Of a stretch of DNA of 64,000 bases, positions 29,835 to 39,531 are shown piece after piece. A program made the translations under genes and the position numbers. The notes beneath the pieces were generated by a model. The model saw only the letters and a program-made list of their open reading frames with translations. It did no database searches and was not told where the DNA came from. The stretch is from Caldilineaceae bacterium SB0661_bin_34 (lineage in GTDB: Bacteria > Chloroflexota > Anaerolineae > Caldilineales > Caldilineaceae): NCBI GenBank assembly GCA_009841145.1, contig VXMJ01000057.1, positions 81,431 through 145,430 on the forward strand, in the 5' to 3' direction. The number at the start of each line of letters is the position of its first letter. The stretch's first letter is position 1.

Positions 29835-30187
29835 TATTCCAGTGATCCTTGTTCCGTCTTTGTTGTGCGGGACGAAACCGTTCCTCGCGTCCGCGGATCG
29901 CAGAATACATCCTGCACCGCCAATAACGAAGCGAACCGAAGGCGCACGGGTGGATCGCGTTCCGTCGTTGCGGGGTTCCGATCATGCGGCGGGAACTCAC
30001 AGCGGTACCTGTTTCCCGACCGTCTCCATGCAGCCAAGGAAGCATGTCCCTGGCCGTGGACATGCGGAACCTGAATGTTGCCTGCGTGGACATGCGGAAT
30101 CGAGGAGCAAGATCCGGTAGGGGAAGGTCGGCCTGCGGCTTCCTGTCTATAATGGGCGGACGTCAACTTCCATCGAACAATTCAGAC
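29835..30187. other. Divergent intergenic region between the HAD hydrolase and tyrS
   Basis: 353 bases with no convincing gene. It holds a direct repeat (GTGGACATGCGGAA at 30056-30069 and 30086-30099, period 30) and a TATAAT hexamer at 30148-30153. A GGGTGGATCGCG string near 29949 resembles a T-box core but lacks the rest. Confidence 0.5.
30148..30153 (+). promoter_or_regulatory. TATAAT -10-like hexamer upstream of tyrS
   Basis: Perfect -10 consensus, 35 bases before the chosen GTG start; no good -35 at 17-18 bases. It overlaps an alternative ATG at 30152 and so argues for the later start. Confidence 0.35.
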
Positions 30188-31456
30188 GTGCAGAACGAAC
30201 CCGACTTGAACAGATTCCGGCCGGTTAACGAACAGCTGGCTATTCTCATGCGCGGCGTGGACTGTGGTGATCCCCGGACACGCGACAACATGGAGACAGA
30301 GCTCCGGGATCGCTTGGCCGCCTCCAGAGACTCGGGCAAACCCCTACGCGTCTACTGTGGATTCGATCCGTCGCGGTCGGACCTTCACCTTGGTCACACG
30401 ATCCCAATGCGCAAACTGCGTCAGTTTCAGGAACTCGGCCACCAGGTCGTGTTCCTGATCGGATCGTTCACCGGAACCATCGGAGACCCTAGCCACCAGG
30501 ATTCGGCGCGCGCCCAGCAGACCCTGGCGGAAGCCCTGGACAAGGCGGAAACGTTTGCGACCCAGGCCTTTCGCATTCTGGATCGCGACACCACCATCAT
30601 CGACTACAACCACCGCTGGCTTGAGAAGCTGACCTTTGGCGATGTGATTGACATCGCCAGCCTGTTCACGGTCCAGCAGTTTCTGGCCAGACACAATTTC
30701 CGGCAGCGCCAGGAACGCGGCGACGCCATCTGGCTGCACGAATTCTTCTATGCATTGATGCAGGCCCAGGATGCCGTTGCCCTCGAAACCGATGTCCAAA
30801 TCGGTGGTACCGACCAGTTGTTCAACCTCATGGCGGGACGCAAGCTGATGGAAGCACGAGGCATGAAACCCCAGACCGTGCTGACCTATCCCATCCTTCC
30901 AGGCACGGACGGGATCCTCCGTATGAGCAAGTCCTCCGGCAACACAATCAACATCGATGACGACCCGGGCCTGATGTTTACCAAGGTCCTGAACCTTCCC
31001 GACGAGGTGGTCCCCCTCTACTGCGATCTCGCCACACGATGGGATCAGGCCACCCTGGACGCGGCCCAACACAGGGAGAAGAACGACATCGCGGGTGTCA
31101 AGCGGGACTTGGCGAAGGAAATTGTCAGTACTTTCCACGGCGATGACCTGGCCGAGCAGGCTGCCACCGACGCAGCCCGCATGCATGGTGGTGACGCACC
31201 CAGTTCGGCACCTGTTGTCAACGTGTCGGAACCGATGTCGGTCCTGGACCTGCTGGCGGACGCCTCCCTGGTCAAGAGCAGGGGTGAGGGCCGCCGCCTG
31301 GTGGCCCAGGGCGGCGTACGCCTCAACGGTGAAACCGTGTCGAATCCCATGCTGAAGGTACATCCCCACCCTGGTCAGGAACAGGTGCTGCAGGCAGGAA
31401 AGACAAGGTTCCTGCGTCTTGCCCATCCGACGGCGAAAGAACCGGGGACCGGCTGA
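30188..31456 (+). CDS. tyrS: Tyrosyl-tRNA synthetase
   Basis: Class I synthetase charging tRNA-Tyr, 422 residues. HIGH-type motif DLHLGHTIP, the tyrosine/tRNA block [17 protein letters not shown], and KMSKS-type RMSKSSGN are all present, with a C-terminal S4 RNA-binding domain ([21 protein letters not shown]). The start is uncertain: GTG 30188 gives the usual length, while ATG 30152 would add 12 residues and overlaps a TATAAT hexamer. No Shine-Dalgarno is evident at either. fabI follows after 92 bases. Confidence 0.93.
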   Translation: MQNEPDLNRFRPVNEQLAILMRGVDCGDPRTRDNMETELRDRLAASRDSGKPLRVYCGFDPSRSDLHLGHTIPMRKLRQFQELGHQVVFLIGSFTGTIGDPSHQDSARAQQTLAEALDKAETFATQAFRILDRDTTIIDYNHRWLEKLTFGDVIDIASLFTVQQFLARHNFRQRQERGDAIWLHEFFYALMQAQDAVALETDVQIGGTDQLFNLMAGRKLMEARGMKPQTVLTYPILPGTDGILRMSKSSGNTINIDDDPGLMFTKVLNLPDEVVPLYCDLATRWDQATLDAAQHREKNDIAGVKRDLAKEIVSTFHGDDLAEQAATDAARMHGGDAPSSAPVVNVSEPMSVLDLLADASLVKSRGEGRRLVAQGGVRLNGETVSNPMLKVHPHPGQEQVLQAGKTRFLRLAHPTAKEPGTG

Positions 31457-31548
31457 AGCAGGTCTGTCCGAATTGCGGGTTCGGAGCCTCGGACACAGTC
31501 TTGAATGCTCCCCCTCATAAGCAAAATCCCAGTCGAAGAAGGTCACAC

Positions 31549-32355
31549 ATGTCGCTAGAAGGAAAGCAAGGCCTGATATTCGGCGTTGCGAACAAGAACT
31601 CCATTGCCTGGGGGATCGCACAGGCCCTGCATGCCCAGGGAGCCGAGTTGGGCTTCACCTACGCCAACGACAGACTCGAACGCCGCGTGCGGCCCCTGGC
31701 CGAGAGCGTCGACAGCCGATTCATCGAAGAGTGCGACGTGACCGACGAGGCGGCCCTGACCCGAACCTTCGAGCAGGCCAAGGCAACGTTCGGGACAATC
31801 GACTTCCTGGCCCACTGCATTGCCTATGCACCGCGCGAGGACCTGAGCGGACGCTTCCAGGACACGTCCAGGGAAGGGTTCCAAGTCGCGCTCGATGTCA
31901 GTTGCTACAGCCTAATCGCGATGTCGAGGCACGTGGCCGCCCTGATGCCAAACGGCGGCAGCATCATCGCCATGACCTACTTCGGTTCCGAGAAGGTCAC
32001 CCCCAACTACAACGTAATGGGAGTGGCCAAGGCCGCCCTGGAAGCTTCCGTTCGCTACCTGGCTTGGGACCTGGGGCAGGACAACATCAGGGTCAACGCC
32101 ATTTCGGCAGGTCCCATCCGGACGCTCTCGGCCTCCGGCATTGCCGGGTTCCGCAAGAGCCTGGACTACATCGGCCACGTTGCCCCTGGGGGTACGGTAA
32201 CTCAGACTGACATCGGCAATGCGGCCCGGTTCCTGGTCTCCGACCTGTCCACCGGCATCACGGGCGAGGTCATGCACGTGGACGGTGGATACAACATCAT
32301 GGGTGCCCCGGACGACTCCGTAATCGGTTCCCTAACGCTGAAGCCGGACGGCTGA
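31549..32355 (+). CDS. fabI: Enoyl-[acyl-carrier-protein] reductase (NADH)
   Basis: Short-chain-dehydrogenase enzyme for the last step of each fatty acid elongation cycle. Cofactor loop [14 protein letters not shown] at residues 11-24; catalytic Tyr154 and Lys161 in [14 protein letters not shown], with the second Tyr at 144; the substrate loop [12 protein letters not shown]; and the C-terminal [15 protein letters not shown]. 268 residues. ATG 31549 has GAAGAAGG seven bases upstream; an earlier frame start at 31501 is rejected. The canonical FabI sequence suggests triclosan sensitivity (inference). Confidence 0.95.
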   Translation: MSLEGKQGLIFGVANKNSIAWGIAQALHAQGAELGFTYANDRLERRVRPLAESVDSRFIEECDVTDEAALTRTFEQAKATFGTIDFLAHCIAYAPREDLSGRFQDTSREGFQVALDVSCYSLIAMSRHVAALMPNGGSIIAMTYFGSEKVTPNYNVMGVAKAALEASVRYLAWDLGQDNIRVNAISAGPIRTLSASGIAGFRKSLDYIGHVAPGGTVTQTDIGNAARFLVSDLSTGITGEVMHVDGGYNIMGAPDDSVIGSLTLKPDG

Positions 32356-32399
32356 TTCGCGTCTGGCGAACCGGCAGGGACAACCACACGGAGCGCGGC

Positions 32400-33437
32400 G
32401 TGGCCGGCCCGGAAATCCGCATCGCGGTCTCGCTGTCCGGTGAGGATTGCGTCGACATCCTGGACTATGTGCCGGAAGAAGGCCGCCTGCTTCGGGTAAC
32501 CCGCCTGCTCGCCCACTCCCGTCCCGGTCCCTTGGTCCAGTCCCGGGACGGCTCCACTCTGTACGGTGGCCTTAGGGGCTCCTGCCAACTGGCAACATGG
32601 AAGTTGGCGGGAGATACCTGGGCCACGTCTGATCCGGTGCAAACCGTTCAGTTGGACTCCGATCCCTGTTATCTGGACTTGGACAGCCGAGGGAAATGGC
32701 TCCTGGCCGCCTATTACGGAGCCGGATGTGTCTCGGTCCATTCCACGCAGGCGGGCAAAGGCCTGTCCACGATGCCGGTTTGGACTGCCGCCACCGGTCC
32801 GAAAGCCCATTGCATCAGGGAAATCGGTGCAACCGGTCGTCTCCTGGTCGCGCATACCGGCGAGGAAAACGCAATTCACGAGTTCGAACTTGACCGGCAC
32901 ACCGGGGCACTAAGGGCATACGGCAAGGTCACAGCGGAGTCCGATCCGTGGATCGGGCCGGCAGGGCCGCGTCACTTCGAGGTTTATCCGGACAGCTCAA
33001 GCCTCTTCGTCTCCAACGAACACAGCTCCACAGTGGGGCACCGGCGCCTGACCGCCGACGGACGACTGGGCCCTTGCCTTGGTTCCGTTTCAACGCTGCC
33101 CCATCCATGGGGATTGGCCAACACCTGTGCCCAAATTCGGCTCACGAACGATGCCCGGTTCCTGTATGTCAGCAACCGCGGACACAACAGCCTGGCCTTG
33201 TTTGGGGTTGATCGGCAATCCGGTAACCTCCGGCAGCTGGGTTGGCAGTCAACTGAGGAAATCCCCCGCGCCTTCGGCATTTCGTCCGACGATCGGTTCC
33301 TGTTTTGCGCCGGCCTTGCCACAGGCTGTATGACTGTCTACGAAATTTGTTCTCATACGGGTCGGCTGGATTTCCGAAATCGGTTTGCCGTCGGTATGGA
33401 ACCGATGTGGATCCTGCCGTTGCGATCGGCAAATTGA
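32400..33437 (+). CDS. Beta-propeller lactonase-like protein (YbhE/6-phosphogluconolactonase type)
   Basis: 345 residues of repeated blades. Repeats such as SRGKWLLAAYYGAGCVSVH, SSSLFVSNEHSSTVGHRRL, DARFLYVSNRGHNSLALF and DDRFLFCAGLATGCMTVYEI match the seven-bladed lactonase family. Expected activity: hydrolysis of 6-phosphogluconolactone or a related sugar lactone. It stands before lexA and 45 bases after fabI with a GTG start. gnd, the next step of the oxidative pentose phosphate pathway, is at 38119-39531, so a role there is plausible. Confidence 0.78.
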   Translation: MAGPEIRIAVSLSGEDCVDILDYVPEEGRLLRVTRLLAHSRPGPLVQSRDGSTLYGGLRGSCQLATWKLAGDTWATSDPVQTVQLDSDPCYLDLDSRGKWLLAAYYGAGCVSVHSTQAGKGLSTMPVWTAATGPKAHCIREIGATGRLLVAHTGEENAIHEFELDRHTGALRAYGKVTAESDPWIGPAGPRHFEVYPDSSSLFVSNEHSSTVGHRRLTADGRLGPCLGSVSTLPHPWGLANTCAQIRLTNDARFLYVSNRGHNSLALFGVDRQSGNLRQLGWQSTEEIPRAFGISSDDRFLFCAGLATGCMTVYEICSHTGRLDFRNRFAVGMEPMWILPLRSAN

Positions 33438-33610
33438 AGGTCGTTCGCGGCGGCGGCAGAGCAATTGCACCGTTGCGTGCCTGCCCCTCGGCAGGTTATC
33501 GGTCTGTCGCCGGGTTGATCGAAAGTTTGAAACTCTGTTAGGAATATGCGGTTGTTGTCGTATAATCAAAGTTGTTGCAAACTGCACAGATTCCGATCAG
33601 GAGCATAGCA
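33438..33610 (+). promoter_or_regulatory. lexA: lexA promoter region
   Basis: TATAAT at 33561-33566 lies 45 bases before the ATG and is bracketed by a direct repeat, GTTGTTG at 33551-33557 and 33571-33577 (period 20). This could be the operator for autoregulation. A hairpin CCTGCC/GGCAGG lies at about 33481-33496. No good -35 is seen. Confidence 0.45.
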
Positions 33611-34321
33611 ATGCCACGCACAGGTAAACGCGGAAAGTACAAACTGCGTGAACTGACAGATCGCCAACGCAAGATGTTCCAGTTCATTCACGAATACATT
33701 GCGCAAAGACAATACCCCCCGTCCATCCGGGAAATTTGCGACGCAATCGGCGTGCCCAGCTCCTCCGTGGTCAACTATAACCTTGGCAAGTTGGTTGAGC
33801 ACGGTCTCATTTCAAGGGAACGGCATGCCAGCCGCGCCATCAAACTCAACTACTCCAAGGCAGAGGAAAAGGGGTTTGATATCGAGGAAACGGATCGGCA
33901 GAACCACCAGATGGTACCGGTGCTGGGCAATATTGTCGCCAGCAATCCGGTGGATGTGGGAGAAACCCGGACCTGGCTTACCGCGGACGAACATGTCCAT
34001 GTATCCCAGGAGATGATTGGATACCGCGCCAATGTTTACGCCTTGCGCGTCCAGGGCGATTCCATGATCGACTCCGGGATTCTCGACAACGACATTGTCG
34101 TCATGTCCCCGCCCCAGGAAGGATCGGTACGCAACGGAGACTTGGTGGCTGCCTGGATCGCGGACGACAACGCCATGACCCTGAAGCAGTTTTACCGAGA
34201 AGGGGATTTTGTGCGGCTTCAGCCGTCCAGTCCCAACCACATGCACCAACCCGTCCGACGCCACGCATCACAGGTGGAGATTCAGGGCAAGGTTCTTGCG
34301 GTGCTGCGCAGCCTCGACTGA
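33611..34321 (+). CDS. lexA: LexA repressor
   Basis: SOS repressor and self-cleaving protease, 236 residues. Winged HTH at about 15-80 (TDRQRKMFQFIHEYI, then SIREICDAIGVPSSSVV, then RAIKL). The S24 domain has catalytic Ser151 (GDSMIDSG) and Lys192 (TLKQFYREG). The cleavage loop reads PVLGNIVASNP, so the usual Ala-Gly scissile bond is Ala110-Ser111. ATG 33611 has AGGAG seven bases upstream. The start is otherwise fixed by the conserved N-terminus. Confidence 0.93.
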   Translation: MPRTGKRGKYKLRELTDRQRKMFQFIHEYIAQRQYPPSIREICDAIGVPSSSVVNYNLGKLVEHGLISRERHASRAIKLNYSKAEEKGFDIEETDRQNHQMVPVLGNIVASNPVDVGETRTWLTADEHVHVSQEMIGYRANVYALRVQGDSMIDSGILDNDIVVMSPPQEGSVRNGDLVAAWIADDNAMTLKQFYREGDFVRLQPSSPNHMHQPVRRHASQVEIQGKVLAVLRSLD

Positions 34322-34450
34322 CGTCGACGTCTTTTCAATTCGGTCGGTTGCGACGGTTGCGACCGATTCCACCTTCGACCAAGCTTGTCGACACGAACGC
34401 AGGCTTGGCCTTTACAACCCCGCCCCTGACTCCGAAGCCGTTCGGACGAC

Positions 34451-36583
34451 GTGTTTACCCGCCCCAAGACGCGGACTGGCGTTACTACGGCAATCGGAGC
34501 GGCATGTCTGTTGGTCGGCCTGATTTGGCTGGCGTGGTCGAGCTCCCGTGCGGTCACATTCGACCTGCCCGTAAATCAATTGGATACGACCGCAGGTACT
34601 CTGGTCCCCGGAATCGCGGTGTCGGCCGCTGGTCCTGCGCTGACCGGCACGATCTGCCGTTCGTCCGAACCGGGTACTGCCCCGACAAGTCCGCCGTGTC
34701 GGCCGGACAACGTACTGGAAGTTGATTTCACCTGGGAAGGAACGGAACTGTGGCTGGCCCTGGACAGGGCGGACGTGCCGGCACAGCTGCGCCTGATCGT
34801 TGACCAAGAGCCTGCCAGCGAACTGCGCCGGTTCCTGGATTCAGAGTCTCTTCTGGGCACCATACCGTTGATCTCGCCCTGGGAGCACCCGCGGATGCGA
34901 CCCGAAACCGAATGGATATTGGCACATCGGAGTGCCCATCCCGGAGTTCACACCGCATCCCTGACCATTTGGCAGGCTCCCTGGGTGGGTGAAACGTTTC
35001 AATTGCAGGATTTCCTGTCGGGTGCGGCCTCCGATCCGGGCCCTGTTCAGGGGTGGCCGACATGGCCAGGGGGGGCCTTGGCCCTGTTGGGTTTGGCCTG
35101 CTGGACACTTGCACCCTGGAGACCCTTGGCTCCCGCGTGGCGGAAGTCCGCGGCAACACTGGCGGACCTGGGTATCAAGACAGTCTTGACAAAGGCGCTT
35201 CCTACGTCCCCGACGGTTCAGGGAGCGGTTGCCGCAGTGGCTGCCACAGCTATCGCAGCCGGCACGATAAGCGACTTCTGGTGGCTAACGTTGCCGGGGC
35301 TCGGCCTGTTGGGTCTGCTGGGAACGAGGCAGCCGGTTCTGTGGCTGGGACTGACGCTGGCCGGTCTTCCCTTCCACCTCCATCCCTTGCCGTTGGCACC
35401 GGGCCTTGCCCTGAATCTGGTCGAAATCGGCGCTTGGGGTGGTTTCGCCGTGACTCTGGCCCATGTTCTGGTCTTCGAGTCGAGGGCCCAGGAGTATCCG
35501 TTTCGGCAACACATGAGATGGGTTGCCCGGTTGCTGTTCCTGGCGATTGGTCTTGCCCTGGTTTCGGCCTTGGCCGCGGACTATCTGCCGCAGGCGATCC
35601 GGGAGTGGCGAACCGTGTTCCTTGCCGGCGGGGTGTTCCTTGCGTCGCTGCTCCTGCTCCTTCACCACACACCAGAGCCCGAGCGCGCAGCCCAAGTCCT
35701 CATTGCCCTGTGGATGACGGGGTCCGTCGCGATTTCGTTGTTCAGCATCGTCGCCTGGACCCAGGGCATTCAGGTGACGGAAGTTGAGGGTGTCAGGCGG
35801 GCGCGGGGGCTGTTCGGCTCGCCCAACAACCTTGCGCTGTACCTGGAACGATGCGTGCTAGTGGCCCTGGTCCTACTGGGGTTTGCGGAGTCGTGGAAAC
35901 AACGATTGGCTTGGGGCTTGTTCGCGGCCCTGACCGCAGGCACGGTTCTGCTCACCTTTAGCAAGGGAGCTCTGTTCCTGGGACTGCCAGCGGGAGGTCT
36001 GGCGGTCCTGCTAGCTGCTATCGCCACGCGACAGCGCTGGCCGAAGGCCAAGTGGTTGATCTGGATCCTGGCGGGAACCGCGGTGGCGGGACTGGCTGCG
36101 TTGGCACCGTTTCTCGACACGCCGCGAATGTCAGGTGTTCTGAACTGGCGGGAAAGCTTCCCCGCTCTGGTTCGCGTCCACCTTTGGCGCAGTTCGCTGG
36201 CCATGTTTGCGGACCATTGGTGGTTGGGCGTAGGCCCCGACAACTTTCTTTACCGGTACCGAGGCGTCTACGTGACACCTGAAGTCTGGAACGAACCCAG
36301 CCTGAATCATCCGCATAATGTTGTCTTGGACCTGTTGACGCGCCTGGGCCTGCCGGGACTCCTGATCGGTTTGGCTTTGGCGTGGGTGTCCGTGCTGGGA
36401 CTTCTGCGGCAGCTGTCGTCCGCGCGGCCTCAGCCGATGGCCGTGGCCGCGCTTGGCGCCTGCACAGCCGGAATAGCGCACGGCATGGTGGATGCCAGCT
36501 ACGCGTTACCCGAACTATGGATGGCGTGGGTCCTGTTACTGACTCTTGGATTGATGCACCGACAAGGGGCAAAAGCAGCTTGA
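34451..36583 (+). CDS. O-antigen ligase-like polysaccharide membrane protein
   Basis: 710 residues. One N-terminal helix and an extracytoplasmic domain (about 35-190) are followed by about a dozen membrane helices. The large loop and FADHWWLGVGPDNFLYRYR, then LNHPHNVVLDLLTRLGLPGLLIG near the C-terminus, are the O-antigen ligase/Wzy signature. Likely joins or polymerises exopolysaccharide or lipid-linked glycan at the outer face of the membrane. GTG start at 34451. No other polysaccharide genes adjoin it; GT2 and GT-C-like genes lie at 47-50 kb. Confidence 0.8.
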   Translation: MFTRPKTRTGVTTAIGAACLLVGLIWLAWSSSRAVTFDLPVNQLDTTAGTLVPGIAVSAAGPALTGTICRSSEPGTAPTSPPCRPDNVLEVDFTWEGTELWLALDRADVPAQLRLIVDQEPASELRRFLDSESLLGTIPLISPWEHPRMRPETEWILAHRSAHPGVHTASLTIWQAPWVGETFQLQDFLSGAASDPGPVQGWPTWPGGALALLGLACWTLAPWRPLAPAWRKSAATLADLGIKTVLTKALPTSPTVQGAVAAVAATAIAAGTISDFWWLTLPGLGLLGLLGTRQPVLWLGLTLAGLPFHLHPLPLAPGLALNLVEIGAWGGFAVTLAHVLVFESRAQEYPFRQHMRWVARLLFLAIGLALVSALAADYLPQAIREWRTVFLAGGVFLASLLLLLHHTPEPERAAQVLIALWMTGSVAISLFSIVAWTQGIQVTEVEGVRRARGLFGSPNNLALYLERCVLVALVLLGFAESWKQRLAWGLFAALTAGTVLLTFSKGALFLGLPAGGLAVLLAAIATRQRWPKAKWLIWILAGTAVAGLAALAPFLDTPRMSGVLNWRESFPALVRVHLWRSSLAMFADHWWLGVGPDNFLYRYRGVYVTPEVWNEPSLNHPHNVVLDLLTRLGLPGLLIGLALAWVSVLGLLRQLSSARPQPMAVAALGACTAGIAHGMVDASYALPELWMAWVLLLTLGLMHRQGAKAA

Positions 36584-36609
36584 GGTACAGGGCAATTGCT
36601 TCCAAATTG

Positions 36610-36945
36610 GATTGGGCTTGAGGCCAACCGGCCAACAAAGGTAGTCCTTGTTCCAGGCTGCTGCCAACCGATTGTTTGCGATACCCACTTGGAGAGGGAC
36701 CGATCCTGCGGCAGTAGGTTATGGGCGGGCGCGTGGCCCGCGCGGGTGCGGTTGTCGTCCTCACCAAAGGCGATATCCAAGACCCTGTGGTGGTCGTATT
36801 CGATGCCCGGCGCCAGCGCACCACCTGGAATAGGTGCTTGACCTTGGGAAGTAGGTTGAGAATGAAGCAACGGACATCGGCCGTGACCCGATCGCCACAG
36901 CAACGCTCGTATGTGACCCAGATCAGACTGGCCAGATGGCACTAC
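36610..36945 (-). pseudogene. Decayed ISAs1-family transposase (C-terminal remnant)
   Basis: On the minus strand the C-terminal third of an ISAs1-type transposase can be read across three frames. First comes LASLIWVTYER and DVRCFILNLLPKVKHLFQVVR (the RYYISSL region). After a shift near 36806 comes GIEYDHHRVLDIAFGEDDNR with TRAGHAP (the IENxLHWVLDVxFxED region, including a catalytic-domain Glu). After another shift comes NRLAAAWNKDYL (the usual C-terminus). A few residues are deleted between. No intact frame remains, so it is a dead relic; inverted repeats were not found. Confidence 0.7.
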
Positions 36946-37532
36946 TCGCGGTCAGAGCCGAGAAGTTTAGGGGGGATGAACCAGCAACAAAGTTGTTGGA
37001 TAGTTGGGAGGGCGCGGACTTGTGTACGCCCAACGAAGTCTGGGGCAGAACCCCAGAGACAGGGCCCAAAGGCCTGATGCGGCCTTTGGGAAGCTCAATT
37101 CAACGGTTTGGGGGGCATATTTCAAGCCTTTCCGCCCCAACGAAGTCCGATCATGTCGATGGAGCCGCGACATCACCGGGGGTTTGCAAGCCCTTCAGAG
37201 GATCCACGGCTAGCCGAGTTTTCTTTCCTGTTTGTCGCAACCAGGACGCAGTGTAACACTTTCCTTCTCACCGGGATTGCAGATGGTGGGGATTATGGCG
37301 GGTGGCAGTCACGGTGGTCATGCAGAGGATTGTGCCCACAAAGGCACGACCGCCCCAGACGCGGTGCTGGCCCCTACTGGTCGCTGTCCCTGTTCAGGGA
37401 ACCATGCCGATCTGCGCGGTCATTCCGCGTCCGTTGAGACAGCCCAACTCCGGCGCCCCATTGTGGTCACGTGCCCACCCACACGGCGTTGCTCCACCCA
37501 ATTTTGATGTAATCGTCCTGGCCTAAGGGCTG
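36946..37532. other. Gene-poor spacer with hairpins
   Basis: No frame with family resemblance. There is a perfect 10-bp hairpin (CCCAAAGGCC / GGCCTTTGGG, 37065-37090), a CTGGGG/CCCCAG hairpin just before it (about 37040-37056) and a repeated CCAACGAAGTC at about 37030 and 37138. No T-run follows. It may be an RNA gene, part of the old insertion sequence, or decayed coding sequence. Confidence 0.4.
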
Positions 37533-38114
37533 TCAATTCAGGATACGCGAGATGCCCTCTGTCAGGACCGCGGCGCTCATTTCCCCCGTCACCTTGGCTC
37601 TGATGACACCACTGCGGTCTATGAAGTAGGTGGTTGGGATGCTGCGCACGTCGTAGTCCGCGTGTCCCCGACCTCCCGCCGCGTCCACGGTGAGTTCGTA
37701 GTTGATGCCGAACTCGGCCGCCATGGTCCTGGCCCCTTCCGCGTCGGATGGCATCACAATCCCCACCACACGCACTTCTTGCCCAAAGCGCTGGGTGGCT
37801 TCCACCAGTTCCGGGATCTCACGGCGGCACGGGTTGCACCAGGACGCCCAGAAGTTGAGGACCACGGGCACCTCCACCCCGTTGACAACATTCGCAACGG
37901 TTGGATCCTCCAGTGACACCAGTTGAATTGGCGGTGCTGCATGGCCGATGAACGGACCGGCCGAATCTTCCAGTACCGCCGATGTGCGACCGGGTGCCGA
38001 CACCCAGATCCATACCGAACCGAGAACCAGCGTCAGAAGCGTGGCCGCGAGCCAGAATCGTGCCGGGGACGTTGTCGGCACGGGACTGGTGGTCGGGTGG
38101 GCCTGGGTGAACAT
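37533..38114 (-). CDS. TlpA/ResA-like membrane-anchored thioredoxin
   Basis: 193 residues: an N-terminal membrane anchor (about 21-40) and an extracytoplasmic thioredoxin fold with FWASWCNPCRREIPEL (CxxC) near residue 95 and a later cis-Pro segment SIPTTYFID near residue 165. Typical role: thiol reduction for cytochrome c maturation or protection of exported proteins. It lies four bases after the gnd stop on the same strand, so translation may be coupled. No cytochrome c genes in the window. Confidence 0.86.
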   Translation of the reverse strand: MFTQAHPTTSPVPTTSPARFWLAATLLTLVLGSVWIWVSAPGRTSAVLEDSAGPFIGHAAPPIQLVSLEDPTVANVVNGVEVPVVLNFWASWCNPCRREIPELVEATQRFGQEVRVVGIVMPSDAEGARTMAAEFGINYELTVDAAGGRGHADYDVRSIPTTYFIDRSGVIRAKVTGEMSAAVLTEGISRILN

Positions 38115-38118
38115 GGGC

Positions 38119-39531
38119 TTACGACCATGTTGAATGAAAGGTTCCGGGCCGATCGGTGCGCTCGTAGGTATGGGCCCCGAACAGGTCCCGCTGGGCCTGA
38201 ATGAGATTGGCGGGCAACCGTGCGCTCCGGTAGGAGTCGTAGTAGGCGAGACTGGCCGACAGCCCTGGCACGGGAATGCCGGCCTTGACCGCCTCCGCCA
38301 CCATGGTGCGCCAAGCCGGCAGACGCTGTGCCAAGGCAGCCCGGAATTCCCCGTCCAGCATCAAGTTGGGCAGGTGCGGATCACGCTCGTAGGCCTCGGT
38401 AATGCGATCCAGAAAACCGGCGCGAATAATGCAGCCGCCACGCCAGATGCGGGCGACCTCCCCCAGGTTCAGTGCGTAACCGTATTCGTCGCTGGCCAGA
38501 CCCAGCAGTGCCATGCCCTGTGCATAGGCGCTGATTTTGGCGGCATAGAGAGCGGCGCGCACTCCTTCCACCAAAGCTGCCCGATCCATGTCTCTCGGAG
38601 ATCCGGCAGGCCCAGGTAAAATCTTTGATGCCACTACCCGCTGGTCCTTGAAACTCGACACGATGCGGCCCACCACCGCCGCGTTGATGGTCGGGATCGG
38701 CGCCCCCAAGTCCAGGGCGTCCTGGCTGGCCCACTTGCCCGTGCCCTTCTGTGCCGCTTTGTCCAGGACCATGTCCACCAGATCGTTGCCGGTCTCCTCG
38801 TCGCGGGTTTCGAAAATGGTGGCTGTTATGTCAATCAGAAAGCTGTCCAGCTCCGCGGAGTTCCACTGGCTGAATATGGCAGCCAGCTCCCGGTTGTCCA
38901 ACCCTCCCAAGTCGCGGAGAATCTGATAGGCCTCCGCGATCAGCTGCATATCTCCGTATTCGATGGCGTTGTGGACCATCTTGACGTAGTGCCCGGCTCC
39001 CCTCGGTCCAATGTAGGCGACACAGGGTTTGCCGTCCTGCTCGGCCTTGGCGCTGATCGCGGTCAGTATTGGCTCGACTCCAGCCCACGATTCCCTCGAT
39101 CCGCCGGGCATGATGGACGGTCCCCACAAGGCGCCTTCCTCGCCACCGCTGACGCCTATTCCCATGAACTCCAAGCCGGCGGCAGCCACCTCTCGGCTGC
39201 GCCGCTCGGAGTCGGTGTAATGGCTGTTGCCGCCGTCAATGATCAAGTCCCCTTGATCCAGCAATGGAACAAGCTCTCCAATCACCGCGTCCACGGCACC
39301 GCCGGCCTGCACCATCACCATGACTTTGCGGGGCGGTTTTAGATCGGCCACGAACTCGGGGAGTGTTTCCCACCCCGCAACGGAAACACTCGCATGGGTG
39401 TTCACGAACTCCGTCATGCGCGCAGTGGTTCGGTTGTAGACCGCCACGCGGTACCCGTTGCGCGCCATGTTCAGGACCAGGTTCTGACCCATCACAGCGA
39501 GACCAATCAATCCAATGTCAGCTGTAGGCAT
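38119..39531 (-). CDS. gnd: 6-phosphogluconate dehydrogenase, decarboxylating
   Basis: Oxidises 6-phosphogluconate to ribulose 5-phosphate with NADP+. 470 residues, the long (NADP, E. coli-like) form. N-terminal IGLIGLAVMGQNLVLNMARNG; YNRTTARMTEF suggests NADP+ preference. GAGHYVKMVHNAIEYGDMQ has the catalytic Lys and Asn, and YDSYRSARLPANLIQAQRDLFGAHTYER is the conserved C-terminal tail. Start ATG 39529-39531. Pairs functionally with the lactonase-like protein at 32400. Confidence 0.95.
   Translation of the reverse strand: MPTADIGLIGLAVMGQNLVLNMARNGYRVAVYNRTTARMTEFVNTHASVSVAGWETLPEFVADLKPPRKVMVMVQAGGAVDAVIGELVPLLDQGDLIIDGGNSHYTDSERRSREVAAAGLEFMGIGVSGGEEGALWGPSIMPGGSRESWAGVEPILTAISAKAEQDGKPCVAYIGPRGAGHYVKMVHNAIEYGDMQLIAEAYQILRDLGGLDNRELAAIFSQWNSAELDSFLIDITATIFETRDEETGNDLVDMVLDKAAQKGTGKWASQDALDLGAPIPTINAAVVGRIVSSFKDQRVVASKILPGPAGSPRDMDRAALVEGVRAALYAAKISAYAQGMALLGLASDEYGYALNLGEVARIWRGGCIIRAGFLDRITEAYERDPHLPNLMLDGEFRAALAQRLPAWRTMVAEAVKAGIPVPGLSASLAYYDSYRSARLPANLIQAQRDLFGAHTYERTDRPGTFHSTWS

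Noticed and set aside
29940..29975. GGGTGGATCGCG resembling a T-box core upstream of tyrS
   Set aside because: The core sequence is imperfect, no antiterminator/terminator pair or T-run follows, no stem I elements are seen, and it lies about 230 bases from the start codon.
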